Shown piece by piece: positions 1-11,411 of a stretch of DNA of 31,693 bases (within the stretch, counting starts at the first letter, position 1; each line of letters starts with the position of its first letter). The notes beneath the pieces were generated by a model. That model searched no databases. It was not told where the DNA came from and saw nothing but the letters and a program-made list of their open reading frames with translations. Made by a program: the position numbers and the translations under genes. The DNA lies in assembly GCA_037178675.1 (NCBI GenBank), contig JAYMGJ010000359.1:1-31693 (forward strand), in the 5' to 3' direction. Origin of the DNA: Scleroderma bovista. Lineage: Eukaryota; Basidiomycota; Agaricomycetes; Boletales; Sclerodermataceae.

Positions 1-1430
1 TAGCTATTTAATACTACACAAATTGACAGTTATTGGGGTACTTTTCTAATGGTATCCAGCAGGGGGATGAGCAATGGAATATTTCCAACTCTGACTGTAC
101 AGGAAAGTGCCATTCTTCGTGCTCCAGCTATGTTTTGGTTTCAGTAGGAAGTTTATTCACCTTGTGATTGGCTGCTGTGGTCGGGCCGGATTTGTACCTG
201 CAGTATTGTTGCCCGATTTGGCAAGTCACGTTGCATGTCTTCTCTTTGTTGATCACAACCCACGCTCCAAACTCTGCACGTTGACCTACATCCGACGACA
301 AGGTCTTTCGCGAGTACTCTGACTCCATTTTCAAGGCTTCACCGACCGCAACGCATTGAAATGTACTAGGTATGCATTTTTCATTGTGCTAGACTGACGT
401 TCATGTACTTTGTCAAATTACTTCAGAGTCAACGGTGCCGCAGTTCATCGTGCCTATGTGTCATCGAGTCGCTCACCATTCCCACCACCATCCATTCAAA
501 TACCCTCAAGGTCTCTTGCCACTCTGTCAACTTGCATTCCGAGCCTCAAACGGCTTCCAGCTTGATCGCCCAGTAGGTCTCTGGGCTCAAATAGGCAAAT
601 TTTGATTCTTCCATACATTCTGACATTTACCGCTGCATTTTCCAGTCATTTGTTATGCTTGGCAAGTCCATGTGCAATCTAGGCGTGTTTACATTCCTCA
701 CGCACTCCTCAGGCTTGTTGATATGGCCTCCTGCAATACCCATAGTACCATTGCATGATTGGTACAGCAACCACCATCATCGTGCGGACAACAACAGCCC
801 CACCACCCCAGTATGACATTGACGGTCAGTACCACCACCATATGACGATGATGACTGATCCACCACTCCAGCACGTCAACACCAACGGTCCCACCACCCC
901 AGTGTGATGAAGTTGATGGCCACCACCACCAGCATCATGCAGCCAGTGGCCACCCACATGGTAGTTAATGGAACAACACCAACGACTAACTGGGGGGTCA
1001 GCAGAGAGGAACGACAGAGATGACAACAACCATCTGGGGCAGCCAGTAGTGTGATGACGCAGAATGGCAGTGATGACAACCACCTAGTGGCATGGCGAGG
1101 GCCGCGATAGCTACAGAATTTGTTACGTATCATGTATTGGTTGTTGACTATACTACCCTAATACACCCTCTGAGGAACCTCTGACAGACCTCTCTGCAAT
1201 GTTGCCAATCTCACTTGACAGACCCAATAGACTGGCGCGAGGGATGTAATACCCTCAGTACACCTTTCCCACAACGTTGAATCGGCCTAATAATAGACTG
1301 TCATTGGGGCAAAACCATTATGGAATTGGCAGGAACCTCAGCTGAGGATGACATCTATTAGATTATTGTTAGGTACACAAAAATTATATCTAAAGACCGT
1401 GGGAACGGGAAAAAACTGCTGCCAAGGGTG
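1..1430. other. Gene-free stretch
   Basis: No reading frame here looks like protein on either strand; the longest are under 90 codons and of unnatural composition. I see no tRNA, LTR ends or recognisable domain. The only structure is the CAC-rich diverged repeat near 0.8-1.0 kb, listed separately. The stretch is best read as intergenic or strongly decayed repeat sequence. Confidence 0.5.
790..1010. repeat. CAC-rich diverged minisatellite
   Basis: The phrase CCCACCACCCCAGTRTGA occurs near 797 and again near 888, each followed by a similar stretch of CCACCACCA and ATGATG. This suggests a unit of about 90-95 bp with only about two recognisable copies. The plus strand is rich in CAC/CCA triplets and the minus strand in GTGG. 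No coding function is apparent. Confidence 0.35.
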
Positions 1431-1800
1431 CAGGATAATCAGTGGTTGGCTGGACGACCGGTCAATAATTATCATAGCATTATCACACAATGACACAATA
1501 ATATTCCTTGTCCAGACTAATGAGATTATTGTACACCATTGTCAATGAATGTCAGGATAATAACTGGCTGGTCAATAATTATCATAGAATTACCACACAA
1601 TGACACAATGACATCCATGGATATTCCTTGTCCAGATTAATAAAATTATTGCATACAACATATCAATGGATCTCAGGATGATAACTCCATGGTCAATGAA
1701 TGTCATAGCATTATCATTGAATGACACAATGATATTACTTGTTCAGAAAAATAAAATTATTGCACTTATATTGTCAATGAACATCAGACTGTGGGTAAGA
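1430..1800. repeat. Three diverged tandem units of ~110-121 bp
   Basis: Three successive blocks begin near 1461, 1571 and 1692 with GTCAAT(A/G)A.T.TCATAG. Each continues through a variant of ACACAATGACACAAT, then a TTCCTTGTCCAGA-like stretch and an AAATTATTGCA-like stretch, and ends close to a GTCAATGAA-like word. Spacing is 110 and 121 bp. Copies differ by many substitutions and small indels, so the array is old. It is AT-rich and has no open frame. Confidence 0.6.
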
Positions 1801-2097
1801 AGATAATGGCCTATAAACTCACAACAAGTCTTCCTGCAGGTATATATCCTCATCACTCAGTCATCCATCTGGCATTAAATGATCAATCACACAACTTTTT
1901 GGCACCAGCCTGATCAGTGGAAGGTAATGGTTGCTAAGCAACTATCCATCTATGGCATCCTGACATCTATTTATAAGATATATCTGGTCATGCCAGCACC
2001 TCCCCAATTTCCTGATGATGTAGTCAGATATTCAAGTATAGCAGTCCTCCAGTGGATTTAGTATTAGTTGATAGACCACACTAGCACATATATTGTT

Positions 2098-2340
2098 TGC
2101 AGAATACAATTGTCCCTCAATTTGAATATCAGCTTGAATACTTCCTTTGAACTCCTCTCAGTCCTCCTCTGTTGCCTCTGCCTTCTGGCAACTCCAACCT
2201 TTCATCAGACCTGCATATCTCTGTCCCTCCGTCCTCTGAAATACAAGGATGTAGGTACTATCACAAGGGCACAGCACATATGCTGAAGCCAAAGTCCTCA
2301 CAATCTCTGCAACCTCTCTGCCTGTTGTCAACACCCAAGT
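2098..2340 (-). mobile_element. Decayed LTR fragment related to the solo LTR at 7,951-8,640
   Basis: Read on the minus strand, this stretch matches the interior of the solo LTR (about 8,004-8,235) over some 240 bp, including GGCTTCAGC.TATGTGCTG, TTGCCAGAAGGCAGAGG and AAGCTGATATTCAAA. Many CG dinucleotides of the solo LTR are TG or CA here (for example TGCGCCC against TGTGCCC). This is the pattern expected from decay of methylated CpG. Neither terminus of the LTR is present, so it is a partial, older copy in opposite orientation. Confidence 0.65.
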
Positions 2341-2393
2341 TTGTACAAAAGGCCAAGAAGAATATGAACAAAAGAAAACACAACAGGCATTCT

Positions 2394-3614
<1,221 letters not shown>

Positions 3615-3736
3615 TTTTCCCTTGCACAGCGTGCATCATTGATTTTGTGCGAACACAAGAAACTATATGCATTGCTCAAGGGGACACAACATGACAAATT
3701 GTAGTTACTACTTGCTATATACAGTGCAGGAGTATA

Positions 3737-4252
3737 TCACACATGTAAAGGGAGCATGTCAGTGTCGGTCAGCATGCATGCAGAAGGTACTTGCCTGAAA
3801 AGGCTGGCCTCTGTGCCCATTGCCATTGACATTGCATTGTAGTGGTTGAGGACCATTGCATCGATCTCATCAAACTCATCATTGGCAAACAGTTCGTGAG
3901 CAGTGGGCTCTTCATCCCCTAGGGAGATGGCATCCTCCTTATACATGGTGATGTGCTCCTCAAGATGAGGGCGCTTCAATGAGGAGGGACTGGCCTCAGG
4001 CTGGTCCAGTTTCACACTCGCCATTGACACAACTTGGTCGAGGGTGTGGATGGTTTGGCAGGAGGGCTCTACCCCCAGACGGTGTGCCAAGTTGAAGGCC
4101 CAAATAGTATTATTGAATGCGGGGGGGCCAAAGTTGGTAGCACCAGGGGTGTGAGCCAGGGCGCGAGTGCAATGTCGAAAGAATACATGGATCACATACT
4201 CACTTGGTCTGAGGCATTGTGCCTGCTCAATGTCCCACTGAGTCATATTCAT
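3737..4252 (-). CDS. Unrecognised reading frame, possibly degraded
   Basis: A 171-codon minus-strand frame runs from an ATG at 4,252. The protein is Asp/Glu-rich in its second half (EEHITMYKEDAISLGDEEP, NDEFDEIDAM) with an aromatic first half (FNNTIWAFNLAHRLGVEP). I recognise no domain. A second minus frame, 4,461-4,249 (70 codons), lies directly upstream in a different phase, so the two may be parts of one frameshifted or spliced gene. It lies upstream of the copia protease in the same direction, where gag would be expected, but it has no zinc knuckle or other copia gag hallmark that I can see. It could equally be a captured host fragment. Confidence 0.3.
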   Translation of the reverse strand: MNMTQWDIEQAQCLRPSEYVIHVFFRHCTRALAHTPGATNFGPPAFNNTIWAFNLAHRLGVEPSCQTIHTLDQVVSMASVKLDQPEASPSSLKRPHLEEHITMYKEDAISLGDEEPTAHELFANDEFDEIDAMVLNHYNAMSMAMGTEASLFRQVPSACMLTDTDMLPLHV

Positions 4253-4459
4253 GATGCAATGGCTGGATTGCCAGTGCCATCGTTAGGCAAGGAAGCAAAG
4301 TGGCTGCTCATGCAGCACATTGAAATGCTTGCCTTCAGCACCCTTGCATTCATGATATGGACAAGGTACATAATCAATTCCCAGCTGTTAAATGTGGGGG
4401 TGAATGAATCTATGGTACCAGGAACTATGAACTGGTGAAGTTGAAACATGGGGATATCC

Positions 4460-4680
4460 AAATCAAGGACACTGCCATAGATGGCATGTTTCTCAAGTAC
4501 TTGTGGGGCAAGGAACAGTCACTTATGATAAACAAACTCAAGACCTACATGGAGGTCCACCTGAAAAATCAGAAAGGCTGGCAATGAAAGCTCAATAAAG
4601 GGGTAAGAGAAATAGACCTATGCAGTGCATCCATCTCCACACAATGATGTGGTGCATCAGCAAACCAACCTTTTTCAGAC
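4460..4680. other. No assigned gene; short open plus-strand segment
   Basis: A plus-strand frame is open from 4,408 to a TGA near 4,588 (about 58 codons, with KYLWGKE and MEVHLKNQKGW). It has coding-like composition but no start codon and no family I recognise. An in-frame stop lies just upstream. It may be the relic of an exon. The rest of the stretch shows nothing. Confidence 0.25.
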
Positions 4681-4681
4681 A

Positions 4682-4830
4682 TAACATTACAGCATCACAT
4701 GCTTCTCCAGATCAGGTACAGTAATTTACAGTAAATACACACTTCCACAGGGTCACACATTACAGCAGTGCACATTTCTCCAGGTTGATACAACCATTTA
4801 CAGTAATACATACTGCTGTAAACAGGTGGC
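4682..4830 (+). repeat. Short repeat module, two diverged copies (left side)
   Basis: Two units of about 73 bp carry ACATTACAGCA.....CACAT..TTCTCCAG followed by TACAGTAAT and ATACA. The better-preserved copy reads GCACATTTCTCCAGGTTGAT followed by ACAACCATTTACAGTAATAC. The same module recurs at 6,750-6,945, on the other side of the purine-rich block. Confidence 0.6.
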
Positions 4831-4839
4831 TAGTACATT

Positions 4840-6745
4840 CTATAGAAAGGTGGTGGTCTGCACAGGGAAGGTCTAGCCTAAGGAAGGGAAAAGGAGGAGA
4901 CCTGTAGGTAACCTCAGTATGCTGGCAAGCTTCTGTTATATTAGTATATACCTGTAGGTAACTACAAGGTATCAGTAAGGAATAGACAAGGTACTCAGTG
5001 GTACTCACCCTCAGTATGCTGGCAAGCTACTGAGGGACTATGGTAATAGACTCTACTGTATGTGCGATGTATGCTTATGTAAGTAGGTAAATATACCACA
5101 ACAATCTGTTTATAACTCCAACACATTCCAGCACAGCACAAGGAATACACTGCACAGCAGCTGTCAAGACTGGTTCTCCTCAACGATCTTACTAGGAGGT
5201 CCAGAGGTGCAGGGGACTAATGAGGAGGTAAGTCCAGACACTAGTAGGTGCTAGTTAGTGCAGAGAGTCAAGTCTGGGTTAAACGAATGAAGTCCAGGCA
5301 CTAGAGAAGCACAGGGAGTAAGTCCAGGTTTTTGCGGAGTAAGTCCGGACCATGGGAAAGTGGTCCGGAGTTGAGCGCAGCTTGTCCGGAGCGAAGGACA
5401 TCCCAGAGGTGGGATAAGTCCTGAGAGGTCTAGCGTCAAGTCTGGGACAGAGGTGGCTTTTGCCCTCGTGTGAGTAGGAGACTTGCTAGGATCAGACATA
5501 GGACCAAGGGGACAAGATAGGATGGAGGTGTCAAGTCCGGGTCTACTCCAGTAGGGGGTCTGGTCAGGTCTGGATGGAAACGGACAAAGGGAGAGGGCAG
5601 AGGGCTGGACAAGAGATTAGTCCAGCCGGAGTGGGTGACCGTTTGGATTCAACGACTAAGGACAACAAGCGTTGATCCCTTGTGTAGGTTCCGGTCAAGA
5701 AGGGGAGGCGGAGACAGAGACGGAGACGGGCAAGATCAGGAGTAGAGACTATGGTTGTAGTTAGCGGAAGGTTATCTGCGCGACCGTGACCGGAGTAAGC
5801 ATTGAGCGACCGGAGTTGAGCTGTAGAGCTGCGATGCGACCGGAGTGACTGGATAAGACCCGGAGTTGGGCATGGTCGTAACAGGAGGCTGGAGTTGGCC
5901 GGAGTTCAGGAGTCCAGGTGAACAGATGGATTAGGAGAGCATAGTGGGTAGTACAGAGTGGGGGGTATCTTAGTCAAGATTTGATCTAAGGAAACTACTA
6001 GGCCGGAGTATAGTAGTTTATATAATAACAAGACTAGAGGTGAGTATATATGGTGACAAGTAAACACCTTAGTCAGGACAAGGGATGGAGCAGAAGCAGA
6101 CAGGAAAATAAACTGGAGTGGAAGCAGAAATGGGGAACTAGGATTACAGGGACGACAGAGCAGATGCAGGGACAAGTAGGTAAAGGGAACTAGGTCGGAA
6201 GAGGACAAGTAAGGGTTGGAGGTGGACTTAACTAATGTTAAGTCCAGAGCGATGTCCAGGACCAGAGGAAGTGGGACCAGAGGAAGTGGGACCAGAGGAA
6301 GTGCAAGAGTGGAGGGAGTGTACAGCTGGAGGAAGGGCGGAGTAGCCGGAGGAAGGTCCGGAGTTGGACATGGAAATGTCCAAGGCCATTGGTGGACCTG
6401 ACAGAGGAAGCGGAGCAGAACAGGAGCAGACCTGAGCCAGAGTTGGATGTACCAGCCAGAGTTGGGCTATGTTGCAGACAAGACCAAGGGAGTGGCCAGA
6501 CTGAAACCAGAGTAGCGACAAGTGGTAGGTACAGGTTTGACATGGCAGAGTTAGACCGCAGATGTGTCTAGAGGAAGACAGGGGTTAGTCCTGAGGTGGA
6601 GATGGATGTAGTGACCGGAGTTGAGCTGGAGTGCAGCCATGAGGCTGGAGATGGCTGGACTAGATCTGGAGTTGTGTCTATGCCTGAGGAGAGGTCAGGT
6701 GGGCCAGGGTTAGACTGGAGTTGCGACTGGGAAAAGTATGGATAT
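4840..6745. other. Purine-rich, GGAGT-motif block; unclassified repeat DNA
   Basis: The plus strand is strongly G/A-biased from about 5,200 to 6,740 and packed with short words such as CCGGAGT, GTCCGGA, AAGTCC and GGAGTTG. Near its left edge the phrases CCTGTAGGTAAC and CTCAGTATGCTGGCAAGCT each occur twice (4,900-5,035). Frames read on the minus strand are Ser/Leu/Pro-rich products of this bias and not convincing proteins. I see no polymerase domain, TIR or TSD. It may be the non-coding interior of an unclassified element or a degenerate minisatellite. Confidence 0.5.
6261..6304 (+). repeat. 15-bp tandem repeat, three copies
   Basis: The unit ACCAGAGGAAGTGGG is present three times head to tail. 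The third copy ends in GTGC instead of GTGGG. It lies inside the purine-rich block and is a young local expansion. Confidence 0.9.
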
Positions 6746-6749
6746 GACA

Positions 6750-6945
6750 GCAGCGCACATTTCTCCAAGTCGATACAACCATATATAGTAATACATCCTG
6801 CCATGCAGTCACAGCGTCACAGGTGGCCAGTATGCTCCAGCACAGCACAGCACATACAGTCTACAGCAGTCTACATTTCTCCAGGTTGATACAACTGTGC
6901 TAGTATTACAGTAATACATACTGCCCATATACTCACAGCACTACA
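6750..6945 (+). repeat. Short repeat module, two diverged copies (right side)
   Basis: Copies near 6,755 and 6,865 match the module at 4,755-4,830 (ACATTTCTCCAGGTTGATAC, then CAGTAATACATACTGC). They continue into CACAG..CACA.G..GCCAGTA..CTCCAGCA. The second copy is the closer match to the left-hand module. Confidence 0.6.
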
Positions 6946-6989
6946 AGCAGCCAGTACACTCCAGCATGTCACAGTGCATACATGCCTAC

Positions 6990-7417
6990 TATTCATTGTG
7001 AGCCTTCTTGTACCCTGAACCCAGCACCAAAATCATACGGTCACATCTGCGATTTTGATTTGCTATGAGCTCCTAATTTTCGTGCAGAAGCAGGACAAAA
7101 TGGTACATCATCCCCATTAAAAGTAATGAAAATAATAAGAGAAATTCTAGACAGTACTATATGACCAAAGTACAAGCCATTGTGTGATCAACAATGCTAT
7201 ATACTTCTGTGCGCATGTTCAATATATCCGTATAGCTTTCATGCCTGCCTGAGTTATTTGTGCAGCAACTGCAGCAAGAACGCTTCGTTAGACACCACTA
7301 GAAATCTGATCTGTCCTAAATGCCAAAACAAGTGTTTTGTCAAGTGGGTCAGCATTAACAACAACAAAAAATGACCACAGACCATGTTCAGCAACAAGTT
7401 GTTGACTGGATGGTGAC
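6990..7417. other. Gene-free stretch left of the MITE
   Basis: No convincing gene. A 64-codon plus frame at 7,180-7,374 contains CSNC and CPKCQNKC, reminiscent of a small zinc ribbon. It is short, has no neighbours supporting it, and I do not call it a gene. The rest shows no structure. Confidence 0.35.
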
Positions 7418-7425
7418 TCTGCAAC

Positions 7426-8659
7426 TAGAGTTTAAAAGTCCAGTCCATAGGACTGCAAAAAGACCAGAAACTGGACTGGACTGGACTGTTTGCAACTGGA
7501 CTGCAGTTGCCAGTTGCCTACTTTTGAGAATGATGAAAAAGACCAGTTGCAACTGGTTGCAACCGCATTATGTAAGCAATACATATATGGTATAAAAACC
7601 CCTATATTACAGGCTAACTTTGGGCCACAGTGGGTCTTAAGGGGTGTAAAATTGATCTTTTTGGATGAAATATGGCACAAATAAATATGTAATGACTTGT
7701 ATATAATTACTACAGTCTATAAATAGTATTTAGATGCTATCTGACACACCTTTGATGTGAAAAACATCAATAAAATGCAAAAAAAACCAGTTTGGACCGG
7801 TTTTTTAGTGGTTTTGGACTGGTCTTTTTGAAAACCAGTTGCAACCGCTTTGGACTGGTCTTTAAGTGGTCCATGAACCATTCCCAGGCTTCCAAAAGCA
7901 GTCCAGTCTGGTCCTCTGCCAAAAAAGGCAAAAAAACCGGACTGGACCAGTGTCAGAACCGTTTCCTCCGACGAACTCCGACGCAAGCGGAGTTAAGTAC
8001 GAAGGGTTGTCGACGACAGGCGGAGGAGATGCGGAAGGGTTTGAGGACTTGGCTTCAGCGTATGTGCTGCGCCCTTGCGATACCTGCATCCTCGTATTTC
8101 AGAGGACTAAGGGACAGAGAGACGGAGGTCCGACGAAGGTCAGAGTTGCCAGAAGGCAGAGGAGACAGAGGAGGGCAGAGGAGAGTTGGCAGGAGGTATT
8201 CAAGCTGATATTCAAACTGAGGGACAATCCCCTCAGCGTGCGGAGTACTTATACATTACATCGGGAATGTACAGTAACCGAGAAGCGGAGAGAAACATAG
8301 CGGAGACGTAGGTAAGAGTCTGCGGATGACAAATGGATGAGTAACATACACGGAACGGAGATCAGTGATAAGCGTAACGGATCAAAAGGTTAACGGATCA
8401 CAGCTATGAGTAATCATATCTAATCTAAAACGGGAACAAAGGAAACAGGAACAGAGACGGAACGGAAGCATACGATAACCAGAGGCATAGGCGCGGAACT
8501 ATATACCAAAAGGAGACGGAGCATCAATAGTCGGAGCGGAGATGGATACATAGCGTCGGAGGTGTGCGATTACGATCGGACTTGAGTTTACAACAGACTA
8601 GAGGCCTTGCGGAGTCACGAGGTGTCACGCGGTCGTGACAACCAGACTTTTAAACTCTA
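7426..8659. mobile_element. hAT-like MITE, interrupted by a solo LTR
   Basis: The left end begins TAGAGTTTAAAAGTC (7426-7440). The right end is its exact reverse complement (8645-8659). The flanks are TCTGCAAC (7418-7425) and TCTGCAAT (8660-8667), an 8-bp target duplication with one mismatch. An 8-bp duplication and a TIR starting TAGAG (YARNG) are hallmarks of the hAT superfamily. After removing the 690-bp LTR and one copy of its 5-bp duplication the element is 539 bp with no coding capacity, i.e. a MITE. Both ends carry clustered GACCAGTCC / GGACTGG motifs, including an (ACTGG)n run near 7,470. The mobilising transposase must come from elsewhere; none is seen in this window. Confidence 0.8.
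7951..8640. mobile_element. Solo LTR of a gypsy-like retrotransposon
   Basis: The 690-bp unit starts TGTCAGAACCG and ends CGCGGTCGTGACA, short inverted ends of the TG...CA type. It is flanked by a perfect 5-bp duplication ACCAG (7946-7950 and 8641-8645). No internal region or second LTR accompanies it, so it is the product of LTR-LTR recombination. It is rich in CpG and CGGAG words, unlike the decayed relative at 2,098-2,340, so it is younger. It was inserted 14 bp inside the right end of the MITE. Orientation is not certain. Confidence 0.88.
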
Positions 8660-8667
8660 TCTGCAAT

Positions 8668-9196
8668 GGAGATCATTTTGTTGGCATGAATTGTCACGAT
8701 CGGTGAGCTGAATGGTGCTGCCAGAAGGAAGCGTTAAAATCTATGAAGGTCAGATAGAATTATGGCTATGAAGTGATGTGGGAGGAAGATCATAGTCCCT
8801 TTACATCTGGTTCCAAAAGCAGTCATCGTTTCCCATGAGCGAGTGACATGAACGTTGAAAAGATAACAATGTGTTTGGGTGGCTGCTCCCTCAGATGAGG
8901 TGCATTCGACCCAGGGACTTCTGGAGGTCTGGCAAGGCTCCCAGGGACTAAGGAGACTAGGAAACTAGAGAGTGGAAGGGTGGTTCAGTCACTCCAAGAC
9001 TGAGATCAAACATATACACAAGAAAGAGGGAGATTGCTTAGTAAGCTAAGTACAAGCCTACATAGCTAAGGTAAGAGTCCAGTATCAGTACTACCAATCT
9101 ACACACCCAGAGACAGGACTGTCTCTACAATGTCAACATCAAGTACTTCAAACAACCCCTTTTATCTCTCTCATCATACATCAGCAAACTAGCCCT
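8668..9196. other. Gene-free stretch between MITE and gypsy relic
   Basis: No coding frame or repeat pair is found. The gypsy reading frame stops being alignable near 9,197, so this is whatever replaced its RNase H/integrase region. It contains GTAAGCTAAGTACAAGCC and similar TAGCTAAG words around 9,040-9,075, possibly an internal or LTR part of another element, but no ends can be defined. Confidence 0.4.
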
Positions 9197-11057
9197 AATC
9201 TTTAATAAAGTGTCTATAGAAGTTGCCGAGGCCTAAGAATGCTCAAACCTGTTTGACATTTGTTGGCTCAGGCCACTTCAAAATAGCATTAACCTTTTCA
9301 GGGTCCATCTTTATTCCATCATGTGAGACTATCATTCCAAGGAAGTCGACTTCGGTAACATGGAAGCAACACTTCTCAGGTTTGACAAATAAGTCATTAT
9401 CTTGTAGACGTTTTAAGACTTCCAGCATGATCCTGTCATGCTTGTCCTGATCGTCCGTGTTCGTAAATATCATTAGGTCATCAATATACACCACGCAAAC
9501 ATCCGACATATTGTGGAAGATTTTGTTCATCATTTTCTGGAATGTTGCGGGTGAATTACATAGACCAAAATACATAACAACGGGTTCAAAAGCCCCTTTG
9601 TGTGTTACAAACACAGCTTTCCACTCATTGCCTTCCTTGATTTGGACATTATTATATCCCCAACGAAGATCCATCTTTGTGAAGAGTTTACATCCTTTGA
9701 GCTTGTCAACAAGCTGACTGATCAAGGGTAGCAGGTAGTTATTTTTAATGGTCCACTCATTTAAATAACGATAGTCCTGAACCATGTGCTTTTTGCCGTC
9801 CTTTTTGGGGACAAAGAAAACAGAGGAGGTTTGAGGAGAGATGGATGGGCGAATATATCCTTTCGCAAGTTGATCATCAACAAAGTCCTCAACTTCCTTC
9901 TGTTCATCCACCGACAGGGGTATCAAACACCCTTTCCTAGGTGGGAAGTCCTCCCTGAGATCTATGCCATGATCTCACGGCTTTCTAAGCGGCATGCGTT
10001 CTGATGACTTCTTCGAGAAGACATCTAAATACTCCCAGTATTCTCGGGGTACAAGCTTCTGAGCCTCTTTGAGGGTTGTCTCATTGATAGCAACCTTTGA
10101 CTCGTGAGCCTTCAAAAACTGAATCCAAGTTTCCTGAGATTCGTTTTCACATAATAATTTAATGAAGCATGTCTCTAAGAGTGACTTGCACTCAGGGGGA
10201 CACCTAGTTAAATTAACTTGTCTGGTTACCCAATCAATATCGGGATTATGCTTTCTAAGCCAGGTGTGGCCAAGGATAAGGGGGACCTTTCCAAGGCAAG
10301 TGACTGCACACCAAAGCTTTTCAGCGTGTTTCCCAATACCAACTGTAAGTAATACATAATGTGTGATATCACCTTCCTGGTTCCTGGTGCCATCTACGTT
10401 AAGCACTGAAACAGGCTTTACCAGCTTAGATAACTGCAAATGTCTATCAAGAGCCCAGCTCTTGTCAATGAAACAACCAGTAGCGCCACTGTCTAGCAGG
10501 GTGTCTACTTCAATAGTGTTAAGGGGTCCACAAATGCAGACAGGTACTGTCACTTCACGTTCCAAGGTGAAGGACCTGCATAAGTCCAAGAAAGAAACTT
10601 CTTCGGTTCTGGCAGGGCTTTCCAGTTCCTTAGATGCCAAAGAAGGAGAAACAGCACTATCTGACAGGGAATTAAGCACACACAATTTATCCTCTGGTGC
10701 CAAGCCCTTTGCAGGGATTCCCTTAGAGGGTACAACAATAGATACAGGAGAGTTGTCACAGTCCATACTATCTACAGTCAAGACAGAGTACTTGTTGAAG
10801 GAAACAGAAACAGGAGAGACTACAGAAGAAGATTTTTTGTAGGTTTTCTGTATTTTACGAGAGAGAAGAAAGATGCAGTATTTATAAATATCCTGTGCTT
10901 CAGGAGACTTAGCACAAGAGAGACAATAGTCCAAAACTCTTACTGCAGCATCCAACTCAGACTCAAGAGCGAGGGTGCCCATTGTATCCTCACTCTCTAA
11001 TCTTTTAAATTCTTGAAATAGTCCCTCATTTTGGAGAAGGACATACCATTGATGCAT
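9197..11057 (-). pseudogene. Truncated Ty3/gypsy retrotransposon: protease and reverse transcriptase
   Basis: One minus-strand frame is interrupted by TGA at 9977-9975 and again at 9245-9243. The first part (11,057-9,975) has a poorly conserved gag-like start and then the aspartic protease signature DTLLDSGATGCFIDKSWA and LILGHTWLRKHNPDIDW. It ends in RMPLRKP-stop-DHGIDL, where TGG (Trp) is expected. The second part holds reverse transcriptase motifs VPKKDGKKHMVQDYRYLN, TKMDLRWGYNNVQIKEG, YFGLCNSPATFQ and the catalytic box VVYIDDLMIF. At the last TGA an Arg codon (CGA) is expected, and homology continues as AFLGLGNFYRHFIKD before ending near 9,197. RNase H, integrase and LTRs are absent. A Cys/His-containing stretch upstream (11,060-11,240) may be the gag tail. 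The element cannot encode a working polyprotein. Confidence 0.88.
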
Positions 11058-11239
11058 TCGTTGTCAGGTTAGGGCTGTACAACCTGGGTTTGCTGGGGTT
11101 GCCCTCGACATGGGCAGTGTGGCCACACTGATACTCACACTTTTGGCTTTCTCGAGCACATCCACAGTCCCAATTTCTTGGATGTCCTCTTTACCTACAA
11201 TACTCTTGACGACGAGTCATACGTACAGTATTGTCCATG

Positions 11240-11411
11240 GCCTGTAAGTCTTATTACATCTGGAATCTGAATTAGGTGAGAGCTTCACTGTGCACACCAC
11301 ATTTCTACAATGTATCACTAAGAGATGCAGGAAGATCATTACACTGAAAAAAACTCAAACCACAGGTATAATAATAGGAAGGTCAAAGTAATCAATATCT
11401 GTCTCAAACAC
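11240..11411. other. Short intergenic between gypsy relic and NWD gene
   Basis: This contains the 3' flank of the NACHT-WD40 gene on the minus strand and the upstream edge of the gypsy relic. No LTR is recognisable, so the gypsy fragment's 5' end has been lost. Nothing else is seen. Confidence 0.4.

Noticed and set aside
4034..4438. 134-codon plus-strand frame
   Set aside because: Antisense to the better minus-strand frames; no start context or domain supports it.
6228..6543. Two ~100-codon minus-strand frames
   Set aside because: Ser/Leu/Pro composition is a direct translation of the purine-rich GGAGT block and its 15-bp tandem repeat.
7001..7030. Retrotransposon primer-binding site (minus-strand TGGTGCTGGGTTC)
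   Set aside because: It does not match a tRNA 3' end pattern well, and no LTR lies next to it.
8616..8640. Inverted GTCACG..CGTGAC words as a terminator hairpin
   Set aside because: They form the 3' edge of the solo LTR, whose end is fixed by the ACCAG duplication.
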